This document shows positions 34,101 through 46,100 of a stretch of 64,000 bases of DNA, in pieces (position 1 is the first letter of the stretch; every line of letters begins with the position of its first letter). A model generated the notes under the pieces. It worked only from the letters and a program-made list of their open reading frames with translations. It was not told the DNA's origin and did not search any database. The stretch covers positions 372,001 through 436,000 of the forward strand of contig JALJCO010000093.1 of assembly GCA_023101725.1 (NCBI GenBank), given 5' to 3'. A program made the position numbers and the translations under genes. This stretch comes from Atherinomorus stipes. Its lineage: Eukaryota > Chordata > Actinopteri > Atheriniformes > Atherinidae.

Positions 34101-37100
34101 ATCGATAATTGATCATTTAGAATTTTTTTGATCACGTAATTTTTTTCGGATCATCCGACGATGCTATAAAACAGAGTTCACTCATGTAGTGTACGTCTTG
34201 CAGCTATGTAATAAATTTCACTATGTAGCAGTAATAAAATATCCCACCAAACGCCCATCCCTAGTGGTATACTGTAGGTTTACATATCCATGTTCTCCCA
34301 CAGCACTAACACAGGTGTGGCACATCAGACTGTGACAGCATTAATTGTCAAACTATCTCTGGCTTAATTGTCCAGTCCAAATACATAGTCCAAGAGAATG
34401 TGAAAAGGTCTATTGTCTTCTGACACCATTTGGATTACAGTTTGTTTAACAGCTACGCAAGAATATTTGCAAAATAAAGAGAAGCATTTCTGCCTATCAC
34501 AGCTTTAAGAAAAATTAATAAATGATGTCTTGTTATTAGGGTGAATAAGTAACTTACTAAACCGATAAGGAGGATTGCACCACACATTCACTGGGGAATG
34601 TGGCATCACTGCAGGATAAATGCTGAAATTTCCTGCTTGCCTTGATCACTTTAAAGTACTTCACTTAAATGGGAAAAGTTCTTTAACTCAAAAAAAAAAA
34701 AAAAAAAGGCTGCGGTAAGAGCACCAGCTTGTAGTATTAATACATATGTGTATGTGTTAGAGAACATACATTCCATGATTATGGTCATCTCTTCCCTGCT
34801 GGATAAAGGAGACCTACATTGGAACAGTCTTGGACTTCAAACAGAAATCTTACCTTTAATGAGCCCTTTCTCCTGCAGGGCCTGCAGAGGAGGCCTCTTC
34901 AGGATCAGCTTCTTCAGCCGGGTCTTCACTCTCTTCCTTTCTGTGTTTTCCAGGTTGGATGACGAGCGAGGGACTGCAGAGGGTGAAAAGGAGGAGGCGG
35001 AGGAAAGGGAAGAGAAGGTGGAGGAGGTCAGTGCGGGGCGTCCGGCTGTGGGGCAGGAGAGCAGATTAGAGGGGATGGTGGCGAGAATGAAAAGCGGGAG
35101 GGCTGGGCGGCGGCGGAGGTGAGAGAGGACTGACGGTGGGATTATCTGCCATGGGGGCTGAGTTAAAATGTAAGTAGGCTGGATGGAAGAGATGATGGAC
35201 GAGAGGACAGAAGGATGCAGGAAGCCTGTGTGGAAGTTTAGAAAAAAAGATTGATGATGATGGAGAGACAGGCTGTGAACTGGAGAGGAGGGCAGGGAGT
35301 GCAGGAAAGAGGGTCATTATGAAGTGATGAGTGGTCTCACTTACGGGATGTCCGCCTCTCATCCTCATCGCCGCTGTGGTCCAGCATCTCCACGCTGCCT
35401 GCTCTCCTCAAAGAGTACAAGAGGACATTGTCTAATGGATTTTCACGGTCCTGAAAAGGAGACAGAAGGAATATTTCAGTATTCAAACTTTCTTCAAAGC
35501 AAATTCAGGATTTTAGAATATTTTGTTAATTTGTTGTAAAAGAAAAAAACTTGAATGCAACATGAATATAAGTTTTCATATACTTCGATTTGGTACTGGT
35601 GGATCTTAACTTTACCAGCGATACTTGTGAAACACCTACAACTTGGCCAGAGTCCACCTGTACCCAACTGAACTTAAAACCACCTGAGGTCAAGGCAGGG
35701 CTGTGTGACAGGATTGTGCCACATCATGGTGTGAAGGATGGATACAGCAGCTTATCTGCAGCACCAAACGTGACCAAGTTTAAAATGGGAGCCTCATTAG
35801 ATCTGACCATGCAACAAAACTGATGGGCCCAGTGAATGACACCAGAGTTCCTTTGAGGAGATGTAAGAACCTTACTTTAGGAAAACATACTGTGCTGGGG
35901 TCTCATTTAGGGCTGAAAGATATATCGTTATCGTATCTATATCGAGATATGGACATTCAAGATATTAATATCGCAAAAGCAACTATATAAAAGATATAGA
36001 TTTCCCCTGCGCTTGTCCTTCATATAAAGCTCTGGAAGTCACAAACAAAACTGCACTTTCGACCAAAGTGCTTGGTTTTCAACAAACCCGTAGTCATATC
36101 GTATCGTATCGATATTGAGATGTCTGCCATGAATATCGAGATATGAAATTTTGTCCATATCGTTCAGCCCTAGTCTCATTTATAAAACTGAGCATAGGAT
36201 CCTTACTAAAAGTGCACATACGCCCAAGTTCGCGTACGCCAAAAATTATTTCGATTTATAAAACCGTCACAATCTAGCATAAATGGTCAATGCAAAGCAC
36301 CTTATGGATATTTCTGCATATAAATGAGCCAGCTGATCTGAGGCATTTAAAGCTGAATCGTGGCGACCAAAAAGACAATAAAACCTAATTTCATGGAGAC
36401 TGAAGGGGTGGGCTCAGTTTCGGTGGATCGGTCTATCCGAGTTCAGTTCATAGACAAAAGCACTGCAAAAGTAAATCTGCTTGTTAGCCAGTCATCATTA
36501 CTGGGCCAGGAAATCCTGGTGAATCCCTGAAAACGCGTTCCCTTCTGATTCTCCCACCTGTAGGTCCTCCACTGATGCATCCATGCGCAGCATTATTAAT
36601 ACTTAGATCAGTCAGTCTGATTGAACTGGTCTGCCACAGTTTGTCACAATCTGTGTGTTAATGTGGTAAATACATGTATATCACATATATCATTGGGTAG
36701 AGGAAGATGATGGTGAGAAAACTTTGATGAAATGTTGATTTAATATATAAGTTTGCTTACAGACCTTTTTATTTATTTGAAAGGTTCTTATAGTTTCAGC
36801 TCACCTGCACAGCATAAACAACGCTGCTGGTTTGAATCCTATAAAGTCAATCTATGATAATAATTTGATATGAAGGGGAAATCAAATGTTTGAGAGAGAC
36901 AGGACAGCTGGACGGGGATCGATCCCCCATCTTCTGATTAAGAATCATATGCACTAACCAGTTAGCCAAAGGACAGTGTTTGCAGCTCAGTAGCCAGGGC
37001 ACAATATCAGTTAGATGCAAGTGACAGGACGCCACGCTGCCACCAGAGGAATCAGGATGCAGTGTGGTTTCAGTTTTCCACCTCGCCATCTGTGTCGCCA

Positions 37101-40100
37101 GTTTCCCCAGTCTCCGAAACGAGTGTGCGCATGGGTCAGAGTTTGCGTGAGAGACTGCACATTCTCCCATCAAGTTTGCTTTTTATAAATCACAACTTTT
37201 GCTCGGTAACTGGCATACGCCAGTTTCAGGCCCCATCTTGTGCGTACGCAACCTTTTTAAATGAGACCTCTGATCTATACCAGATTGCTAGCTGGGAATC
37301 TTCCTGAAAGACTCTTCGACCGAAAAAAAAGAAAAAAAATTCTCTCAGACCAGAGGGGAAAAAAATTGCTGACCGGATTAAGATGAACAGTTTGCACAAG
37401 CAGAACCAAAGCTGAGGCATGAATCAGACAAGACGAGAAGAAACAAATCTTTTTCAAGGTGCTCATGACGTCAGGCTATAGAAAAAACCCCAAAGCATGC
37501 TGTAAAGAGAACTGGAGCAAAAAGTCCTGGATGGATAAAATGAGAGTCTGAACCTGAACCCAGCAAAACATCCTTTGTAAGACATGAAAATAGCTGTGCC
37601 CTGATGGTCTTCATCCAACCTAGTTGAGTTTTAACAACTACCAGGAAGAATCAGAGAAACCTTCAACACAAACTGAAGGTTTATGAACAGGAAGTGGAGA
37701 GCAAAGTGTTCATTTAAAATATATATGGAAAGCACGACTTTCATTCAGAGGAAACCATTTTAGCCACTAAAGGAGAAGTGGTCATACACAAGTTTAACTA
37801 TGTGTGTGCGTGTGTGTGTGTTCCTGTACTTGCTACACTGTGAGGACCATTTTGTGCCTTTAACCGGCAAAGTGAGGACATTTTTGCAAAGTGAGGACAT
37901 TTTTGGAAAGTGAGGACATTTTGGCCGGTCCTCACTAAAAAAGTCAAAGAAAAAAACATTTTTGAGGGTCAAGATTAGGTTTTAGAGTTTAGGTTACAAT
38001 TAGGTTAGGGTTAGGTTAAGGCAATCAGTTGTCGTAGTTAGGGTTAGGGTAAGGGGCTAGGGAATGCATGATGTCAATGAATGTCCTCACGAAGATAGAA
38101 GTACAAATGTGTGTGTGCGGGTGTGCGTGTGTGTGTGTGTGTGACTCACCAGCCTCTCAATGACATTTCTTATGGTGTTGTACCACTCTTTGATCAGAGA
38201 GTCTGTCTCTGACTGCAGCAGGAACTCGTTGCCCGTCACTGTCCTCAGCTGGAACACACATGTTCAAACCATATTAAAGAAACCATATTTACACCTTTTG
38301 CCATAAAAACTGACAGAATTTATTAAGACCTTAGTGAAATGTCTGTAACCTGCTTTGGTATAAATGAACTGAGACATTGCTGCTGCCCTTTTTCCTTTCA
38401 TTAATTTACATCACGAATGATGTAAAGTATGTACATGGATTGACCCTTTTCTTTAACCCTTAGAACATGTTGAGAGAGCAAGCAGCAAACAGCAGAGGAC
38501 AGGGTCGGCATCTCCTGTCCTCAAGAGCTGCAGTCCTGCAAGTTTTACATGTTTCCCTTTTCAACAGATCTGATTCGAATGAATGAGTCACTGTGCAGAA
38601 CTTGATAAGCTGTTGGACCCATTTCATTTGAATCAGGGAAACATCTAAAACCTGCAGGACTGCAGCTCTTGAGGATCAGAGTTGCTTTCCCTGGCCTGAG
38701 ACCTCAGATCACACTCTAAACTCTAACACATTCTTCTAACATAAAAATAACCTGCAAAAATACATTTCCCTCCTCTGCAAATGGGGGATGTGCATTTGGT
38801 AGGGTACAGATTCCTCTTTTAGAGATAGTCTCATTGAATGCTGTGTTGAAGTGGCCACACCACAGGACGTAACAGGTACTAGCTGGTTAATGCGATAATT
38901 AAGATCTCATGCCGTAATGAGTTTCAAGGATGTCAAAAGTGCTTTAAATGGTCAAATAAGATCAGAAAAGTACAACACGTTCTATTTAGCAACCCATACA
39001 AAAAGTCAACTAGAAGTCGGATGTGACAGAGTTCCTTGTCAAAACATTAACCGAAGTACTGAAGCATCATTATTTCTTCAGTTAAATACAGCAAGTGATT
39101 AGAATGGAAGTTAACAGCAAAGCAATAATAAGAGTGCTTAAACTCCCACTTCCATGGTACAGAATACAAGACATAATCTGAAGTTGAAATACACCAGAGA
39201 TACAGAGAAAGCAAGCCAGATAACTTTCCCCTGTAAATCAGAACAAATTACAGAATAACACATTTTTAGATACAGAGGGCCTTAAATGCCAGGGGTGAGT
39301 TTTGTCTGAGCTCTTGAGGTGGTAATGTCTTTAAACACCCAAACATATGCCTTCAAGAAAAGAAAAAAATATTTTTCAGTAATCTGTCTCATTTCATAGT
39401 TTAGTAATGGCTTTAGTAACCTAAAAAGACCTAAATGAGAGCAGACAAAGTTAGTTCTTTCCATATTCCTCGATCAATCTGTTTTGTACATAAGCTGGCA
39501 TGTAGAAAGTTTTCTGGACACACATTGCTCTGATTTTAAATACAGTCTGATTCATTCTTATGCATTACTCTGGAAAAAAAAAAGACATGAAATCACCCAG
39601 AAATCACCCAGACAAATTTAAACTGCTTCCTCTTCATGGCGGGTCACTGATGAGTGATTGGGTTAGATAAAGCTTCCCACTCTCACTTCCCTCATTTATG
39701 AGGACTATTTTCAGTCGGGAACCATGCTCTCTTCTCTGAGCTCGAATCAATAATTAATCAGTGAAACGGTTTTACTTGTTTAGTGAGACAAAAACATCAA
39801 TGAAGCAATTTATGTTCACTGTTTGCATCCAGCCTGTTGATGAACATCTCAAAAGGTGTTTGGGGGTTTTAAGGCTATGAATTCAAACCCCAATTGTATA
39901 TTTTTAGCTCCACTTTTTTGTGTCCTACCTTGAAGACATTCTTCTTGCTGGACAGCTCGTTGGCCCAGTGCAGCTGCGCTCCTCTTAAATCCACACTGCT
40001 CTCTGGACGGCTGTTTCCTGGTTTCTGTTTCATCAACACAAAATGCGTGTTATTCATTCTCTCAACACTTATTTATTCTCTCAGCACTTTGTCAACAGAG

Positions 40101-43100
40101 ATGGCAGAGGTACCTGTATGTTTCTGAAAAACAAGATTTTTTTTTTTTTTTTTGGGGGGGGGGGGGGGGGGATATTTGAGGTGAACCACTTTTTGCCTTA
40201 TTTGATATTTGCCTTCTTTATAGCCCACATTCATGCAACACCTGCAATAGGTCTCTTGTTTTCACCCTGATGAGATGATGTGTGTCTTTCTACCATGAAG
40301 AGCAGTGAAGATAAAGTCACATGAAAATGTGTATGCCTGCAATTTCAAGATAAACACATTTATCTCTCATTACTGAAATTTGTGAAATATAGCAAAAACA
40401 GCTCCCTTAAATATGTCACTGCTATATCTCATTCCAAAGTAAAATGCAGCAAAACTAGCTGGTTTAAGAGCTGACTGATGTACTATTTATAACCAAGAAA
40501 CTTGACTCTTGTAATCAAGTTTTTACAGAAAAAAAGAGCATTCTGATTAATAATATGTATTAAAATAATTGATCTTTATGTCATACCCAGCTGGAAGGTG
40601 TTTGAGATTTAGGATCCTTGAAGAAAACTAGGCTGTTGCCCACTAGCACCACCCAGGAAGGACTCCAATTTTTCCTGCAATCCAAGAAAGACCACATAAT
40701 TGGGTTAGCATTCAACCCAGTTTACTAATATTTATACAAAAACATCTATGTCAAACTTTGCTATTCATGAATGATGCTTCACCTCAGTTTTCTGCCTCCT
40801 TCTGCTATTTTTGTCTTGTTTAAGAGGCCTGCTTTCTCCAGCTCCTGAGAAGACATCAAAAGGATTTAAAGCAAATGAAAACCTGCAGAGCTCACTGATA
40901 TTTACACCGTGACACAAATGGTGACTTAAAATAGGCAGGGATGCCTGGAATAAAGAGAGTATATAAGGACATGTTTAAATTTTAACAGTTAAGTACCTCA
41001 GAGGGCTTTTCCTCAGAGTAATAAACTGCATCCTGAGCAAAGCCATTTAACTTGGTTGTTGCATCATCCAAAAAAAAAAAAAAGAAAAAAAAGAGAGAAA
41101 AAAAACTAGGAGGCGAGCTGCAGTGAAATCTCCCACTGCGGTATGGCCCCGTTTAAGGTGCAAGAGAACAAAATTTATAGTAAGAAGCTATACTGTACGT
41201 GTGGAGTACAGTATGCTTACCTGTGTGGAACAAGCTGACATGAAGTCAGAACTGAGAAAAATATCAAGGTACACACCTAGTGGTACTTTTTCCTTCTTTT
41301 TTTTTTTTTTTTGAGGGTTTGAAACATTTGATGAAGACTTTCTCACAAGTTACTTTAACTGTGGACTGTGAGTAGCTCGCAAGTGTGGCAAACAAAGTTG
41401 GCAAACAAAACAAAAAGTATGAATAAAGATTCCCTGTGGGGATTGCTGGGAAAATATGTTTGTTTTTCCTTATTTTGTTTTTCTGGTGGACCATCGCTTG
41501 GACAGATTAAGCTGGAAAACTAACAAAGCAACTATCTAGCATATTTTTATCCAAGTGTTATCACTGAGAAAATGTGCCATACAGCTTAACGTAAACAAAA
41601 AATTAATAAGCTCTATAAATCCTCACTAATCAAATTAAATTTCATTGTATCCTGTTAAAACTGTGACATTAGCCGAGAAAAATAGCTTATAGGAGGATCT
41701 TCTCGACTACTTTCAGGTTTTTTTTTTTATATATGTCAAATCACTGAATCTGAGGATACGTGTTCTCATACATCTTCATCTACAGAGCAGCATGTGACGC
41801 TTTCTCACCGGCGTGCAGCCATCACTGTCTGGAGAGCTCACAGGAGACGGGGGCTCCACGATGATGTTGGTCACATTGCAAGAATAATCTCTGCACTGCT
41901 GGACCAGCTGAAAAACAAGAAGAGGGCATCATACAATGTACAATATGTGCATATGTGATAACTGATGACGTCTAACTGTGTTGCTTCTTCTCTCTGTGTA
42001 ATTACACACAGTTTACAAGCCAGGATTTGTGAGTGTATGCGCTGTGGAGGTGAATACCTTGCCGTTCTCAGGCAGGAACATAGACTGTGACTGGCTGAGC
42101 TGCTGCTTGGGATCATGCAGGGATACAGAGTTGTTGCACTGGGCTTTGGTGTCACTGAATGGTATCATGCTCAGGGTGTCAGAGGACACAGCACGCTGCA
42201 TGCTCTTTGTGGTCAAATGTTTGAGTGAGGTGTCAAAAGTTGAACACACAAACAAAGGAAAGAATAATAGGTGTTAGTATGTTGACATCTAAAAATAATT
42301 AGAATCACAAACAGGTTGTGGTAAAGAGAAACCCAAAAGTCATTAGTTTAATACTGAGATCAACTTGTTTTTTTAATGTGTGATGATGAAACAACAAAAC
42401 TGGAAGTTTGCAGAATTGTTGGCAACACAGGCTGTAATTTGTCCTTGTAGCTGTTACCATTGCCAGCTGTGCTTTCACGTTTTTAGGGGATGAGCAATCA
42501 GATTTTTTGGAATTGCTTTGTTGCCCAGACCGATGTACAACAGAGCCAAGAAAAAGTTATAAAATAATGAATGTAGCTTCAAAAAGTCAAAGACGTGGCA
42601 CTGAATGCTGGTTTGATCAATCATTAAAAGACTTGTGGGCCTTTATTCATAGCAAAGCACACTTCTCCAGTACTTCAGCTACTGCCAGTTCTCTCTGCAA
42701 ATTGATTAAACCATCTGTACTGTCAGATTAAGTCTGGACTAAGATGTATATAGCATATACATAAAAAACAAGCAAACAAATAAACAAAAACAAAGTGAGG
42801 CGTAATATGTTCACAAAATATAGATCTCTCAGATGGAGATGAACAAATTAAATAAAGCTAAGGGGTGGAAAAGGAGACACAGAGCATGCATTTCCATTTA
42901 ACATACTTGTGTATGCACATACAAGTGCATATGGATTGCTTAGAAATGCAAAATTCATACAGCTTCAACTTTTAGTGCAGCAACAGCCATAATTAAGTTC
43001 CCAATCCCTGTAACCTAGTTTCAACAATCAGACTAAATATCCTTACTAATGTTTGCATCTCTTCGTGCAAGGAGGATTAGCTTTAAGAGCCAAATCTGCT

Positions 43101-46100
43101 CCTTTGCAAAGAGGAGGCCTTTAAAAAGGCTTTAAACCAAGTGCACCCACACCCCACTGTGATGCAACATGTTGCAGTAAGAACTGCTTGGGTAACAGCC
43201 TTTCTTTTAACACCATGAGTTGCTGTTTCGCCACCTTAATATGCATAAATGCTGAACGCTGAGAATCTAAAGAGCGTAGCTGGCATTACTTTAATGTATT
43301 CTACAGTAATACAGTCGAGATGCAGTTTTTGCAAATCTAAAATACCCGAGTTCTTTGATTTTCATGAGGAAAATACCTTCCATCAAAAGCCCTTTAAGCA
43401 CAGAAAAACACTTAGGATTACCTACACAGCCAGGCATGCTAACAAAAACAAAGCAAAGGGTTGTCAGCTAAAGGGTTATTAAAGAAAAGCAGGCAGCGCA
43501 AGTAATCCTTGCACATCTATAGATAATCATGTGCAGAAGGTAGTTACTGAATGCAAGCTTAACAGGAAGCAGGATTGTATCTGATGCAGCCATAAAGACA
43601 AGTGGGCAGACAAAGTTGATAAAATACAATGATTTCCCCCTCTATTAAGCAAATGCATCCTGTTGTGCAGGGGAAAAAATGTAAAACTGGCAAAGGGAGC
43701 TTTTGTCTTTGATTGGTGTCAAGGGTGAGAATCAAGTCGATATACATTAGATGCCTTCTGGCAATGAAAAAGTGCAGCAGGTAGAGAAGAATCCTACTGT
43801 ACCTGTTTCATCTGCCAGCTCCTGTCAGTATTTCTCTGGTGGCTCCCAAAGAGGAAATCAGAAGACAGCTTAAAGAGAAGAAAAGGCAAAAACAAAGACA
43901 GGAAACACAAATCAGTAGCTGCGATGTGTACTTATATCAAGAATTTTAAAAAAGCAGACCTTTTCTTTAAAACTGACCAGCAAAAATCAGATAAAGGAGT
44001 GTGCTCTTTTTGGTTCTTCTGTCCGTCTGAGTGAAAATAAAAGCTTTTGTGCGCCAGGAGGTTTGACACATCACGGCCAAAATTTTGACAAACTTCCCAC
44101 CCATGTAAAAAACAAGGTGTTGACAAGCTGAAACTGTTGAGAGTAGAAACAGCCGTGGCACCAACATGTACATCAGTGGTGAAACTACTTGTCTACCCCG
44201 CTAACATCCAGCAGTTTGGCCTCACTGCCACAGCTCAGCGTAGACAAACTCATAACTATTCATTTTAAGTTACTGTGTAACCGTTGCTGATCAGTAAGAT
44301 TGAAACTCGTTTGATTCAGATCTGTTGGTTTCAGGCGCTGAACAAGGCTGCAATTAACCCAGGTCACTTACTGGGGCAGCCCTAAAACCTTCATCTATGA
44401 CAAACCAGTGTAAGAAACATTAAAATTAAGCATATTTAGTGACACTCAACAAATGTATCCAACAGAAAAGCTACAGAATGAAAACAGCAATACATGGGAG
44501 TAAACATCAAAGAGAAGGAAACTAAAATGAACTCACAGCAAACGTGCTCATTATCCCTGTTCACCCAGTTGTACAAAGCAGGCCAACTTTACTTTCCCAG
44601 GTCTTGTTAACTGTCGACTTAAACTTTTCAGCCTCCTGCGGTTTCATGACATGACGCGCTTTCGTCTGAGTGCAAAAAATGTAAAAAACCATCTCTCCCT
44701 CGTGTGTCAGCCTCTGTCTACTTCCCCATTCTAGAGGGAAGCTGATTTTTATCAGCCGGTACAATCAGTCTCATGAGTAGCAGCACACCAGGAAGGTGTG
44801 TGTTCAACTGAATCATCACAGCAGTACTTTATAAAGGTTGCCACATAAACCACTGTCCAACACCATTTGTTTAGCATGGTTTGTGGTCACTGTAGGCAAA
44901 GGTATAAGACTTATTTGAGCCTCCTACTACAAGGTAGCCTTCAGCTTTTAAATGCAAAGAAAAAAATCATTTCACTACAGTGTCATTTTAGTGTCGTTAG
45001 TTCAGAAAGAAAATACAAAGAGAAACAGGAATATAATTAATAAATATCAATATAAATTTATGTAAATTAATCCTCCAACAAACCCAGCGTCTTACTTACT
45101 TATCAGCACTTGAATGAAATGGATTCTTTCTCCGTCCATGTCTTATCAAGTTTGGCCTGCTAGTTTTGAGCAGTACAACTGAGAAAAAGGCAAACAACCA
45201 CCTCCACAAAGTGTAAAACCAGCACCACTCAGCATGTTTCCATCTTAACTAACACAGGTGTATGACCACATGCTGTGATGGAGGTCATGGAGGAAGTTGC
45301 AGACATGCAAGAGGAACAGTTAGCGTTTAAAACGGTGCTGAATAAATGTTAGATACAACAACTTCTGCAGATCATAGTATTACAACATCAACAAGGAGCA
45401 ATTCCCCTGATCCTGCTACTGTCACAATGACCTATTTTATCAAATACATGCATTTGGAACATGACGTTGAGCGCTAATGAGAGGATGTTTCAGCTCCTCT
45501 GAAGGCAACACCTACAGCCTGCACCACTTGAGAATTTTAAAATGTATTTAGGATCATCCTGTTGTAAAAACCATCCTCATTTCACCCCCAGCTTTCTTAG
45601 AGGAGTGATGTGCGTCTAAAGATTTTGCTGGTGTTCAGTTAAATCCATTTTATACTCAGTGAGATTTTTCCCCGTGACAAACCTAACACATGATGGATCA
45701 GCCTTCATATTAATGAATCACAGAGAGGGTTTATTGAATCACTTCTACATCTTAGTGTGTTAGTGTCAGTCCACAGGACCGAAGGGTTATTTGCAAACTA
45801 GGAGGTGATAAAAAAAAGTCATTTCTTCTGATGGCTCTTTCACGTTATATTTTGTGCAGGTGTCACTGCTCTGTATAATAGTGCACGACAACCAACTCAA
45901 AGCTTCTCCTCAGTTCAACTGAGGCAACGTCTGCGACATATCTTAAAAGGCATTATGTAATACTTCCCATTTATGTGAGACTGAACAAAAGCTGACGATA
46001 CACAAGCCTTAAGATGATCAGCTTTCTCAGCTTTTCTCACATGTCATCTTGCTATAACATTTCCTAATAGTGTTCCAAAGTGTTCTGTGGTCATGTAAAA

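Larger units (their letters stand above)
29015..34853 (-). other. Large arhgap intron with several MITEs
   Basis: 5.8 kb. It holds a SINE/LINE-tail-like repeat (30941-31030), a foldback element (31108-31989) and two hAT-type MITEs (33574-33977 and 34076-34262). The stretches 29100-30900 and 32000-33560 show nothing recognisable. Confidence 0.55.
35899..37270. mobile_element. Larger DNA element with GGTCTCATTTA ends, interrupted by a MITE
   Basis: The left end GGTCTCATT continues after the inserted MITE as GTCTCATTTATAAAAC (36173 on); the right end is TTTTTAAATGAGACC (to about 37270), an inverted match. Both ends are followed inside by GTACGC/GCGTACGC-type sequence. No intact transposase was found, so it is non-autonomous or decayed. 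A tRNA-like stretch lies inside it. Confidence 0.6.
35451..38149 (-). other. arhgap intron with nested elements and a minisatellite
   Basis: 2.7 kb. It holds a 1.37-kb inverted-end element (35899-37270) interrupted by a hAT MITE, and a telomere-like minisatellite region (37800-38142). Confidence 0.6.
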
